Shown in pieces: positions 1 to 10,118 of a stretch of 40,323 nucleotides of DNA. The DNA is from Chara braunii (Eukaryota; Streptophyta; Charophyceae; Charales; Characeae), in contig BFEA01000365.1 in the NCBI GenBank assembly GCA_003427395.1, forward strand, positions 1,543,764 through 1,584,086, written 5' to 3'. Numbering within the stretch: the stretch's first letter is position 1; each line of letters begins with the position of its first letter. Below the pieces are notes generated by a model. That model did no database searches. It was not told the DNA's origin and saw only the letters and a program-made list of their open reading frames with translations. The position numbers were made by a program, and so were the translations under genes.

Positions 1-43
<43 letters not shown>
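1..43. repeat. Poly(A) tract at window edge
   Basis: The first 43 bases are all A. This could be the tail of a retroposed copy lying to the left of the window or a plain homopolymer; nothing visible decides. Confidence 0.9.
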
Positions 44-45
<2 letters not shown>

Positions 46-375
46 ATGGACTCCCCGCTAGAACATGGCCAAATGCACTCGCCACCATTTTGTCTTTTTC
101 ACATTTCTCGAGTGGTGTGGCAGGGCCCTGCGTACGGATACGATGTCCGATGTCCGTTGTGGGTAAGATCCCGACCCGTTGGAGTGTCCCCCACGTGATT
201 TGCACGTCGCTGTCCATCGCCCCCACGACCCATATGCTCCAACTGTTGCGCATCATGGTCTTCCAAAGCTTCTCGCATGTGCGCTGTGTGTTGTGGAAGG
301 TGACGTGCGTGGATTGGTCTGCACGTGGAAAGCGGTGGCTTTGCACATGCCAGGTGACCATGGCACAGCCATAGC

Positions 376-440
<65 letters not shown>

Positions 441-936
441 GTCACTCCCTCTTATCCTCTTGAACGGCCGTTCGCGGCGACCCTTCACCGGGTTTTCAGG
501 GCCTTTGAGAACCCCCGGGAACGGGAAAGTTGGGACGCGGGTGGTGCAAGGGGCCCCTACAGCCCTATGTTCATAACACATAAAAAAAAGGGACCCCCTC
601 CTTGAATTCATTTTTGGGGGGCGGAGGGACGACGGATGAAAAAAATAAGGGCATGCAACAGCTGTAAAGTGAGGTGCTGGTCCGACGGACTCCTTGTGAG
701 GCCGATCAATCAAATAAAAAATTAGTGGAAGAGAAACCCGAAAGCGGGCGAAATTCCACGTGTCGGGTGTCCAAAAGAGAAAAAAGGAGCGAGGTTGGGC
801 CTCGCTGCACTACCCTGGACATGCACAAAAGAGAAAAATCATGGCCATGTATCTTTCCAAGTTGTAGCGGAAGATTCGCTCTCGCTTTGCACATTTCGAG
901 AGTGGTGTAGCGAGGCGCCCTTTGGAATGCCTACCA
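44..936. other. Unassigned repeat-like DNA, no gene seen
   Basis: I see no convincing coding region here. Open frames on both strands are short and run through the GA microsatellite at 381-439. The segment holds scattered copies of a GC-rich word family (around 111-127, 795-813 on the minus strand, and 899-922) that recurs at 5,789-5,809, which suggests decayed copies of one dispersed repeat. Confidence 0.5.
381..439. repeat. (AG)n microsatellite
   Basis: Uninterrupted AG dinucleotides over about 58 bases. They create spurious Ser-Leu or Arg-Glu reading frames on both strands. Confidence 0.95.
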
Positions 937-1035
937 TCTTCCCCCGAACACAACGCACCCTCATTTTGGCTGTATCTGGCCTGAAATATCACTTGTATAC
1001 ATTCATTTTTAGGGTGCATTATGTTCGGGGGAAGA
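937..1035. repeat. Fold-back hairpin with 25-bp arms
   Basis: Bases 937-961 and 1,011-1,035 are inverted copies, 23 of 25 positions pairing, around a 49-nt loop. The arms begin TCTTCCCCCGAAC and read back as GTTCGGGGGAAGA. This is the form of a small fold-back element or the remnant of MITE termini. No flanking target duplication is evident. Confidence 0.7.
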
Positions 1036-1144
1036 CCGTAGTCTGCTCCTTCGCCCCTGTCGCATGCCCGTTGCCTGCAGGGAAGCTACTACCGGTAACA
1101 CGTGATAAGTTGATGGTTTTATCCTTTCTTTTTGTTTTATTTTT

Positions 1145-1527
1145 GGGAATTTTTTTCGATATCCCCTGAAGGTTCCATCTATTTGCGGCATGCCCTTCTG
1201 ACGGCCGGCTTACCCTGTTACCCTGTCCCACCCCTCAGACAATGATTGAAGTCTCCCGAGGACCCCTGGCATTGTTCGGGCCTGAAATATGTTCAATATG
1301 CCCCTACCGGTACCGGTTCCAAATTTCCAGTATGCCCCTCCCAGGGCAAGGGGAACGGCCGCAAGTGCCACCAACGGCCTCAGGGGCATGCTGGAAAGTT
1401 GCGCACCTCACTTACAGGGGCCTGCAAGAAAGCTCAGAGGCACCAGGGGCAGGACAGGGTAAGTCAGCCATCGGAGGGGCATGAGGCAAGTAAATCGAAC
1501 TTTCATGGGCATATCAAAAATTTTCCC
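1145..1527. repeat. Inverted-repeat (fold-back/MITE-like) element
   Basis: Bases 1,145-1,218 and 1,454-1,527 are diverged inverted repeats of about 74 bp, roughly 75-80% alike with two single-base indels. Both arms start GGGAA followed by a T-rich run and GATAT, and both end CTTACCCTGT. They enclose about 235 bp without coding capacity. This fits an old non-autonomous element with long inverted termini. Confidence 0.6.
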
Positions 1528-1682
1528 TTTATTTTTTGAAAGAAGCCTTGAGAGAGTAAACCCACTGCAGGGGGTTTACAGCGCAACATGTATGACACCC
1601 TTGGATCTCACAGATTCTGACGTCCTGACAGAGGGGGCTAAGAAAATGTTAAAAGAATGTTAAACACACAAATAAAACAAAC

Positions 1683-1853
1683 CCAAGAGCTATCTCAGTG
1701 GGTACACCCATGAACTGTTGAGATGTAGACCACAGTTTGAATCCAGATGATGGTTCTAGATTAATAAAACCAGATATTTCTTCATTGCCTGAATTGCCTG
1801 GGGCCTGTCAGCTCAATGATGATATCTCAAGGTCAAAAAGCAAAAAAAAAAAA
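1683..1853 (+). mobile_element. SINE-like element: tRNA-like head plus poly(A) tail
   Basis: The head has an A-box-like TATCTCAGTGGGTA at about 1,690 and a B-box-like AGTTTGAATCC about 40 bp later, the spacing of an internal RNA polymerase III promoter. An A-rich run at 1,841-1,853 ends the unit about 170 bp from its start. Those parts define a tRNA-derived SINE. I did not identify a family, and target duplications are not obvious. Confidence 0.45.
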
Positions 1854-1985
1854 AAGAATAGTCTCCAGTCCCAGTTATCCATTGAACTCGAATCTTCCGG
1901 ACGTTGAATGGATTTGGACTGGAATCATCAGGCCTATTCGGCCCAGCTCCTTATGGACGCGGCGTATAAGACCCCAAACAAAAAG

Positions 1986-2065
1986 GGTACCGTAAGCTCA
2001 GTTGGTAATGCACAGAAGTTGCATTCAGGAGGTCGTGGGTTCAATCCCCATTGCCCTCACATCAC
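1986..2065 (+). mobile_element. tRNA-derived SINE-like head
   Basis: This segment has an A-box-like AAGCTCAGTTGGTAATGC and a B-box-like GGGTTCAATCCCC. The T arm folds with a 5-bp stem and 7-nt loop, and the ends can pair weakly (GGGTA with TGCCC). The D arm is degenerate, so this is a tRNA-derived retroposon head and not a working tRNA. The minus-strand frame through it ends in the GIEPTT peptide that commonly arises from antisense T arms. The body may extend to about 2,200; I could not fix the 3' end. Confidence 0.5.
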
Positions 2066-4575
2066 GTATGTGCCTGGGCAAGCTTGGTGTTCTACCAGCA
2101 AGAGAGAACTCGCTGGCCCCCCAAGCCAGCATTGGCAGGACATTGCCTGATGTGTGCTTTGCAGCGACAATATTGGCCATTAGGCACCGCCATCTGGGGT
2201 TTGGGGGGGGGGTAGGGGGAGGTGCAGTGACTGGCCATTGCTCGGCGCTAGCACCGCCAATTTCCCCCATCGGCAATTCCTGCCCACCCCTCGTGACCGT
2301 GATGAGGGGCTGGTATATGACGCCCAACCTCACGCCCTGCGCTGTCCTCCGGTCGGAGTGTTTAGATTCGTGAAAAGGGCCCCGGAAAGATATCAAAGAT
2401 GGGGTGTGCCAAGGATTTTTGGAAAATGGAGTGCGGGGACACAGACAGAACTGAAATCCCCCGTGTTGGTCCGACTAAGCAAGAAGGAGGTCTGTCGCCG
2501 CTCGGGTTCAAGGGAGAAAAAGGCGTGCGCGGGACTCACGGCGATGGGAAATTCGATCCAAAAAGTATCGCTGAACTTCCCATCGAGCCGTCGCTCTTCG
2601 TTTCGCGTGAAAGGGAGCGGGTACGTACTTAGTATCCTGTTTTCGGATAAGATCCCGACGACGCTCCCTACACAATTCCGAGTCCGACGTGGAGGGCCTT
2701 AGTCGAGTGGCTCTCTCCTTGTACTCGTCCTCGCCATGTGTTCGGTAGTGGAAACCCTTGGCCTTGTAACGCTCGAAGTGGCGGCAATCGCTGCACAGAG
2801 TGTTAGGCCAATGGGGCGCAACTGCCGACCAGGGAATGACGATCAGTTCATTGAACGATAACAACAACGAGTAGGGAGGAAAGTGTGTATCGACACTAAC
2901 AAAACCCACACCGACAAATCCCGACCATTGATTCTCAAGAGGGCAATAATAGCGGCCGCCGATCTTGGCGACAGCTTCTCGTACGTCCCACCCTCATACA
3001 CGTGTCCTTTCCTCGTTGTACGGGAAAGGGCGCGGCGGCGGTACAGGAAGTCGGTGCCTGGTCGGGTTGGGGCCGTCAGTCCACATGGCATCCAAGGCAA
3101 ACACAAAGGTCTTTCCTAATCATACATCATTCGTTCGACAATTACAACAACCAGACCGCTGATTCGGCTATATAAGAACTCTTGGATACAATCCACGACA
3201 TGCACGCATATCAAGGTGAGAAGAGCAAAGTCACCGCAACTCATCCATTAAAGCAATCATAACCGCTGGAAAGAGTGAGGGGGGATAGACGTAGATCAGA
3301 AGGGAGGAAGGAGTATAAAACAATCACAGAGAGTCCGACGATCTTGCCAAAAGGGATTCCGACTTAAAAGCCGAAATTACAGAACCCACGCTCAACAATA
3401 CAGACTTTGAGACAAGGAGGCGTTTCCGCCATAAAATTCCTCCATAGCCCCAGGCCATGTACTCACTCAACTTCCGATTCGAGCCTCTCACAGGCACAGA
3501 CGATCCTGGCCATCATGTGCCATTCCACCATCGTGATCGTCACCCCACCAATGTAGTCTCTGCACGGTCTTGCCCGGAGCCCACAGTCCATCGGGCAATC
3601 CAGCGCACAACCGACAAGACTACAGTCAGCCCGTCAGGATTCTTCGACTCGCCTTTCACATACACTCTCTAGCCACTGCTTCCCAGAAGCTGGCAGACGA
3701 GTTGAGAGAGAGATTTGCGGGCGCGCTTGAGGAATTTATAGTTGCGGGAAAGGAGGTGGATGCTAGGGAGGATGAAGATTGAGGTAGGGAAGGGTAAGGG
3801 AGGACTCGGGGGTAATCGCATGTCGAAAGCCATGTCAATCCCTCAAAGTCTGATCACGGCCAATCAGAATCGTCGTGTAACAGGAATTCCCTCTTACACG
3901 GCACGTCTCCTTGGCTAGATGGAAGGGGGAGAGGATCGACGGGGTATTCCGACACAGGGATCAGAGCGGGAAGAAGAAGAGCGCGAAGTAGCACGAAACT
4001 GATCCTAGATTCAGATGGTCAAGAAAGAGAAAAGGCACGCTAGGCGAGAGAGAGATGGAAAACGGTTACAGGGGGGGAGAGAGAGAATAAGCGCAAGCGC
4101 GAAGAAAGAGCCGAGGGAAGCAAAGAGGAGGAAGCTCGCTTGCATGACACCGATTACGAAAGCAAAAAGGGCACCAAAACAGTTACAGCTCTTTTCTAAA
4201 TCCTTAGCTAATTAAAAAATTGAAAACACCATATCCGCGTGTAAAGTAGACGCGGGAAAAGAAAGTCCTACGCCTATTCGTATTCACGCAAAAATTCCCC
4301 AGATGAAGTCGGGAACATTCACGCACAAAAAGGACACATCGGGTTCCGTTTATTCCGGGACTCCTAACCGTCGAGCCAATCTCCCAACACGCTGGCTAAG
4401 GCGCGCGTAATTCCCATGCATTCCCTGAATTACGATAAAAAAATGGAATTCCAACAACCAATGAAATTGACATAGAACACGGGCCTCAACAATGCACCTT
4501 AATCCAAAACACAGAGAGGGGCCCCGTTGGGCTGTTTGCAAAAAGAACACATATGATCCGAAAAAGTAGGGGGAA
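2066..4575. other. Unassigned region, no gene supported
   Basis: Moderately GC-rich DNA with several 60-150 codon frames on both strands but none with a recognisable motif. The longest plausible one is minus 2,508-2,909 (133 codons), whose middle has two close cysteines (LCSDCRHF) and is rich in Arg. I do not recognise it, and it has no supporting neighbour. TATA-like words occur near 3,168 (GGCTATATAAG) and 3,313 (AGTATAAAAC) but lead into no convincing ORF. Confidence 0.3.

Positions 4576-4621
<46 letters not shown>
4576..4621 (+). repeat. Poly(G) tract, 46 bases
   Basis: Forty-six consecutive G after a short G-rich lead-in. On the minus strand it translates as poly-proline, which explains the open frames there. 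Long pure G runs can form quadruplex or triplex structures and are also a classic place for sequencing or assembly error, so the length is uncertain. Confidence 0.9.
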
Positions 4622-4622
<1 letters not shown>

Positions 4623-5230
4623 GGAAGATGGCTCAGGTCCGGAAGTTGGCACATCACAGGTACAGCCTTGCCTCTCACACCACAATTGTGGTGCCAACCT
4701 ACCCCGTGGGCTGGGTAGAGATCCGGGTTGTTTGGTGTTCCCTTGCACTGTACATAGACTAGTGAGAGGATGAGATAAATACATACTACCAAGAAAGATG
4801 AAATAGATGTGGGAGAGAATGCAGTGAGAAGCGTCTAGCGCCTAGCGCTAACCTGCACTGCGGACCAGCCAGCGAGGCCCGGCTGCACTCCGTAGATTGG
4901 GGTTGTGGCATCATTCGCCATAGCTGCTCCTGGTTATCCTGTTGCCCGTTTGGTTATTCTGACCAGACGGCGGTGCACTTGCCACCTGGCATAGCGAGAG
5001 ACGACATGTGGGTGTCTGGTGTTTTTTTTTTGCGTTGACCTGACCGCGCGTTCTACAAACGGGAGAGAGGGATTCAATTAGTAAACTACAGCAGGGTGCA
5101 GATGAGTGGTTGTCGACCATTCAGGAGGGTTGCGCTTGCTTGCAAAGTGTCTTTGAGGCTCTGTCCGCGAGGGGAAGGTCGAAGGGGGGTGGCTGTGCTG
5201 ATTTCATGAAGGGAGGACACGACACATAGT
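4622..5230. other. Unassigned intergenic-like segment with a 16-bp palindrome
   Basis: No coding region is seen. Bases 4,678-4,693 form a perfect palindrome, CACCACAATTGTGGTG, which could be a dimeric-factor site or chance. The rest shows no structure I can name. Confidence 0.4.
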
Positions 5231-5524
5231 ATGTTGGACGTCATCTGCGAATTGGAGGAGGGGCCAGCTCCTCAGCTGGATGAATTCATCAACTCGCAGC
5301 AAACGGAGACTCTGATGCAGCGTTGCCATGACATCTTCAACGAAGGGCGGGATCTTTTCGTTTTTTTTTACACTCTTCATCGCTATTGGTTGCTGCCTCC
5401 CCTCCACGGGACTTGGTTTGGAAAAGTTAAGGACGGCTCTGGGGGCCGACCTCAGCGTTCAGCACAAATTTACGGCACTCGCCATTTTCCAGACCGCGGA
5501 CCATGTGAAAACGGCCAGAGGTGA
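5231..5524 (+). CDS. Possible coding fragment, unrecognised
   Basis: An ATG-started frame of 97 codons lies 7 codons after an in-frame stop. The first ~45 residues look protein-like: acidic, helix-prone, containing LEEGPAPQLDEFINSQQTE followed by a Cys-His pair. After a run of nine T at about 5,360 the composition becomes arbitrary, so a true coding segment, if any, probably ends near 5,360 by frameshift or splice. I do not recognise the family. It could equally be a chance ORF. Confidence 0.2.
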   Translation: MLDVICELEEGPAPQLDEFINSQQTETLMQRCHDIFNEGRDLFVFFYTLHRYWLLPPLHGTWFGKVKDGSGGRPQRSAQIYGTRHFPDRGPCENGQR

Positions 5525-5859
5525 TCTTCCAGGCCACGAAATGCAGGCTGTGGGGTCCTATAATACGGTTTTTGGAAGACATTTCGCCCTTTCCATAAAC
5601 TTCTCTGCAAGATGTGGGGTCCCGCAAACACTTCTGCAGCAAAGTTTTTCCTTCCCGCATTCCTGTGGGGTCCTACCCTCACTAGCGAGACATTCAAGAG
5701 TGAATCTGACAGCTCTTGAATGGAAATTTAGGACGCTGCATCAACCGTCAGTGCACTGCTGATGAAGTCTTCAATTTTGAAGATTCAAGAGTAGTGCAGC
5801 GAGGCCCAAAGAAAGGACGTGTCCACAGGCAGCCAGGCCATTGGAGGGACGTGCCCCAA
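5525..5859. other. Unassigned spacer carrying a dispersed 19-mer
   Basis: No gene is visible. Bases 5,791-5,809 (GTAGTGCAGCGAGGCCCAA) are the exact reverse complement of 795-813, and similar words occur at 899 and 111. The segment leads directly into the minisatellite that follows. Confidence 0.4.
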
Positions 5860-6495
5860 ACAGAACAAACAGGCCGGCATGCAGGCGGCGATTGGAGGGG
5901 TTGGTTGCAAGCGCAAACAAGGGGTCCATGGTAGGGCGGGCGATTCGAGGGGTGTGCAAAAAAAAAACAAAAAAAAACGGCCAGACGGCCAGGAGGGCAA
6001 AAGTGTGTGGAGGGGTGTGGTGGCAAAAAAAGAAGAATAGGCGGATGACCAGGAGGGCACACAGGAAAAACGAGCCCACGGGTAGGCAGGCGATCGGCGT
6101 TCGAACCCGCACACAGGAAAAAAGTGGCCGACGGCCCAGCGGGCAATGGACGAGTGGGCCGCCAACACGAGAAACAGGCTGACGGCCAGGAAGCTTCGTC
6201 CGGAGGGGTCCGCCGCCAGCACAAAAAAGGGGCCGACTGGCGGGCGGGCGATAGGGAGTGTTGGCCGCCAACAGAAAAACAGGCCGACGGCCAAGTGGCC
6301 ATAAGTGTCAGGGTGGGCCACCAACAGGAAAAACGGGCCAGCGGGCGAGCGGGCGATCGGAGGGGTGGGCCGCAAACAGAAAAAAAAAATAAACGGGGAA
6401 ACAATGTGGGCGGGCGATTCGAGGGTGGGCTGCCATCATCCAAAAACGAATCGACGGGCGGGCGGATGATTGGTGGGGCGAGCAGCCAGATAAAA
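5860..6495. repeat. Degenerate ~60-bp minisatellite
   Basis: About ten imperfect units, each reading roughly GGGTGGGCCGCCAACA, then an A-rich GAAAAAC, then GGCCGACGGCCAGG and GGGCGGGCGATCGGAGG. Several units have lost or gained bases. The array leaves all three minus-strand frames open for long stretches (up to 250 codons, Pro/Arg/Phe-rich), which is an effect of repeat composition and not evidence of a gene. Confidence 0.8.
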
Positions 6496-7490
6496 GACAA
6501 CAGGCAGGTTTGTAATTCATTAATATTTTGAGAAGTAATGGAAAAAAATAAAAAGTTACAAAGGCGGTTACACTACCTAGCGTTAGACACACAAACAAGC
6601 CGAGAGGAGAACCACCTCTTCGACAGTGACTTGGTAGTCTGTGTCTGGACACGGTCGTGCTTCGTAGATGTGCAAAATGTTGTATTTCATGTGAATACAC
6701 CAATCATAGATAAGTCAATTCGTTTAAGCTTACAAGTGACTCGGACTTTCAAATCAAAGCATATCCACTGAGGTCACGAACAATATACAAGCATTCCACC
6801 TTGCTCCTCCAATGTTCATGATATTGGAAAAACACCATTTTAACAATGACAACAACGTTGGATCATTGTTAGGAGTAGTTACAATCATGTGTATTTATAC
6901 CAACGTTTCTAAAACGTTGGTGTTGGACTCTAACGTCAGGCGAATCGGAAAGTCAATACAACCTTTTTTTCTGTTGCTGCCATCGATTCGTGGCTGTCAC
7001 CCTTCAGCTCGCAGCCTTCGGCCTTTTCGTGACATAAAGGTATAGTCCAACCTCTAATGAAAAGTAAAGATGATTGGAAATGTCAATCAAACTTCCCGAT
7101 TTCCAAATTCGAAAATTCCGCTATTGCGCCTCGATGGACACCAGAGAAAGAGGCAGGCTAGCCAAAATATTTATAGGTTGGATACCCTACTAAATTGGAG
7201 AAGCTATTAAACGAAAACGCAAGAGCACCCATAGGATCACGTAAACAATTTATTTTCAGTATTGAATGGGTAGTTAATGCAAGTAGATAATTTAAGATTC
7301 GGGTAATCTTATAAAATAACTCTCGTATATATTGAGCTCGTAATGATACTCATGACGAATTAATTGATTGTGCCTAGAAATTTCCCCATGGTTTTGTTTT
7401 TTGTTAATTAAATTTATGCAACTAACAAGCTTCGGCAGTGTGACCCGCATGATCTGGCACTTTGATATGATAAATATGATATCATATATG
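6496..7490. other. AT-richer unassigned DNA with a perfect hairpin
   Basis: No gene is supported; the longest frames are 77 codons and lack motifs. Bases 6,900-6,920 form CCAACGTTT-cta-AAACGTTGG, a perfect 9-bp stem with a 3-nt loop. The word CAACGTTGG recurs at 9,493 and 9,563. Confidence 0.4.
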
Positions 7491-7565
7491 TCCCTTACGG
7501 GATTTGAACCCGTGTCTTCGCCACTAGTGAACCGAGGACCATAACCTGTCGGGAAAGGAGATAAC
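7491..7565 (-). other. tRNA-like T arm on minus strand (SINE or tRNA relic)
   Basis: On the minus strand, bases 7,513-7,497 read ACGGG-TTCAAAT-CCCGT, a perfect 5-bp T stem with a canonical 7-nt T loop and B-box, followed by AAGGGACA like an acceptor 3' half. I cannot build a matching D arm or 5' acceptor in the next 60 bases, so this is a tRNA-derived relic and not a functional tRNA. Confidence 0.35.
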
Positions 7566-8633
7566 TGGATTTAACTAGTCCTTGGAAGATATCATGCCGT
7601 ACCTCGAACATGCAGTTGAACAAAGATTTTTTCGACTTTTAATTGATATTTGTGAAATTGATTATCCTTCTCGAATGATAGAATTGAAGTGGTGTATAAC
7701 TTACTAACTTAAGTATGCAGTATAACTCATGTCTTCATGTACATACACGTGTAGATAAAATGACTCTCATCCATTCGGTAGTCAAAATATTTCTGGATGG
7801 AGGGTTGGTGAGAACGAGAAGTATGAAATATATTTGGTTTGTATTTTTCCAACCATCCTGATTTACGTCATATATTAACAGATTATGGTTTTGAGGGTCA
7901 TGCGTTACAAAAAGACTTTCGCTTAAGTGAAAATATGGAAGTACGATACGATGATAAAAACTGAAAAGAAACACACGTAACATATTTGCAAAAACAACAA
8001 TATTGGGTGTTATAGAAAAGAAAGTTGTGACAAAAACAGGAGAACCCTCGTATACATCAGGTGCCCACACACACACACAACTGCAGTTATTCTCCATAAA
8101 AAACCTGCAGTAATAAATAAAATTCTTATGGAAATGCCACTCGATAGAGTCCAAACAAAAATTTGTGCCCAAGCCTCCAACCGGGGGACGTGCAAGAGCT
8201 GCACCCACCACCACGAACAAATATTATAATACTATTTATTTTATGATACAAATAAAAGAATAACACACTCACAGATGCATAAGTCTAATTTGTTTGTTTG
8301 TTTGTATGTAATAAAATGTATAGTGTACTGTATTGCGAAACCGATGATCATAACTAAACTTATGTATACGATATGTATCGGAGTTGCCAATTTTTTTGGC
8401 AAAAAACATATAAAAGAAATCAGTTTGCGAAAAATATACAGCTCAATGCATGAAAAACAACACAGTCATAAGAATTGAGTGCAGAGCAAAAATTTTCTTT
8501 AGGTCACAATGCATATGTGCTTATGTACAAAGTTGTGTAGCTAGGCAAAACAGTTTTCATGTACAACGAAGAAGTATGGTCACCTTAAAAAACAATTCAA
8601 CGAAGTATCTTTGTTTCAAACATAATACTTCAA
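7566..8633. other. AT-rich unassigned DNA
   Basis: Frames such as minus 7,735-8,220 (161 codons) lack any recognisable motif and have the Phe/Leu/Val-rich composition expected from AT-rich noncoding DNA. A short CA run occurs at 8,069-8,082. Nothing else stands out. Confidence 0.4.
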
Positions 8634-8655
8634 GGGGGGGGGGGGGGGGGGGGGG
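8634..8655 (+). repeat. Poly(G) tract, 22 bases
   Basis: Twenty-two G followed by an impure G/A stretch to about 8,671. It produces poly-Gly and poly-Pro pseudo-frames. Confidence 0.9.
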
Positions 8656-8795
8656 AGGGGAGGAGGGAGGGTAAAAATACACTTTTTTTTTCTGACCTGA
8701 AGAGAAAGAGAAAGAGGTGCAAAATACACAGGGGAGGAACGAGAAAAAGTGCGGTACAAAATATCGAGGGGAGGGGAAAGGATAAATAAAGGAAT

Positions 8796-8868
8796 TCGTG
8801 TAGTCCACAACCATGTGATCTTTTACATTGCATGACACATATTGTGTTCTTAAAGTCACGTGGTCGTG

Positions 8869-8938
<70 letters not shown>

Positions 8939-9077
8939 GCAGTCCACAAAGAGGGGGACGTCACTGAAAACGTGCAGCCCATAAGGAGAGAGAGGTCAAT
9001 GAAAACGTGCAGTCCACAACCATGTGACCTTTTGCACAACAATCTACTCATTGTATGCTCAACGCCACGTGCTTATG

Positions 9078-9140
<63 letters not shown>

Positions 9141-9195
9141 CAGTCCACAAAAAGGGAGATGTGAATGAAAACGTGCAGTTCACAACCAGATGACC
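8796..9195. repeat. Tandem ~209-bp units, each containing a GA microsatellite
   Basis: Unit 1 starts near 8,796 and unit 2 near 9,006. Both begin GTGYAGTCCACAACCATGTG, continue with a TTTT-CA segment and ATTGT, then CACGTG, then GGATGAGAGAG leading into a GA run (8,872-8,936 and 9,081-9,138). The GA run is followed by a second CAGTCCACAAA and an AACGTGCAG word. A third, truncated start lies at 9,176. Both copies thus carry their own microsatellite, so the GA tract was duplicated as part of the larger unit. Confidence 0.75.
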
Positions 9196-9320
9196 TCAAC
9201 TCACGCATCTTGAACCTCCGCGACTTTTTAAATGTACTAGTGCGAATTCTAAGATGTTATAATAAACTCTTGTTTTTTCCTCGAACTTTCCCAATCATGG
9301 TAAGTGTTGAGCATATGAGG

Positions 9321-9479
9321 AACTGATGTTGAACCAATGTTGGACGTGTTGAACCAATGTTGAGCCAATGTTGAACCAATTGTTGACATGTTGAACTGAT
9401 GTTGAACCAATGTTGGACACGTTGAACTGATGTTGAACCAATGTTGGACATGTTGAACTGATGTTGAACCAATGTTGTA
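9321..9479. repeat. 31-bp tandem array (GTTGAAC-rich)
   Basis: The word TTGAACTGAT recurs at 9,391, 9,422 and 9,453, a 31-bp period, with looser 12-bp subrepeats of GTTGAACCAAT before them. The minus strand is open in three frames as a Gln-His-Trp-Phe-Asn-Ile repeat. Three open frames indicate simple tandem DNA and not a gene. Confidence 0.85.
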
Positions 9480-9726
9480 AAGTGTGTTGTTCAACGTTGG
9501 TCTTGTGGTGAAAAGTCAAAGCAACAAATGAAATGTGTGATCACGAATGTCCATTATTGCACCAACGTTGGAAAACACAAAGAAAACTCAATTTTTTTTT
9601 TGTTGTGGGTGGCGAGAGCACTGATGCAACTTAATGAGTGCGATCAGGCGCGCAACTCGGGGGATCGACAACCGCCACTTGAGGAAGGCCGTGTGACAGA
9701 GGCGCATGCAGCTACGAAGGCATCAG

Positions 9727-10100
9727 CGACAACAACAATAACAACAATACTTACAACAACAACAACAGTTACATCAACGACTACAAAATTAACATCAACA
9801 TCGACAACAACCACAACTATAACGATGATAACGGTTGCACTATCGCCTATGACAAACGCTCTCATCATTACAACACCAACAACGGTGCCTCTAGTGACAA
9901 CGGCAACGGAGGCGACAACAACAACAACAACAACAAAAGTGACAACAACATCAATAACAACAACAACAAACATCAATAACAACAACAACAACAATGATGA
10001 CAACGATAGCAACACCCATGCTGGTGGCAACGGCAACAACTTGCTTACAGCGGGAGAAAATAAGGGGTCTGATGTCAACAACAACAACAATAATTGCACC
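9727..10100. repeat. Degenerate AAC-triplet tract
   Basis: About 370 bp of (ACA)n-like triplets with interspersed T and G. In the plus strand it encodes a Thr/Asn-rich 196-codon frame (9,528-10,118); in the minus strand it is open as Val/Leu. A Thr/Asn-rich exon is possible in principle, but the frame lacks any non-repeat domain and I treat it as an expanded microsatellite. Confidence 0.7.
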
Positions 10101-10118
10101 ATCAACATGACGAGATAG

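Noticed and set aside
2025-2396. 123-codon minus ORF ending in GIEPTTS
   Set aside because: The ending is the antisense of a tRNA T arm, a common SINE artefact.
5756-5792. CTGATGA at 5,756 as a hammerhead core
   Set aside because: A stem II can be drawn but CAAGAG follows in place of GAAA, and no stem III or cleavage site is present.
5748-6500. 250-codon Pro/Arg/Phe-rich antisense ORF
   Set aside because: All three frames are open over the minisatellite, so the openness is compositional.
9249-9519. Gln-His-Trp-Phe-Asn repeat proteins on the minus strand
   Set aside because: Three overlapping frames arise from the same 31-bp tandem DNA repeat.
9528-10118. 196-codon Thr/Asn-rich ORF as a mucin-like gene
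   Set aside because: It is almost wholly an AAC triplet tract and has no folded domain, signal peptide or neighbour to support it.
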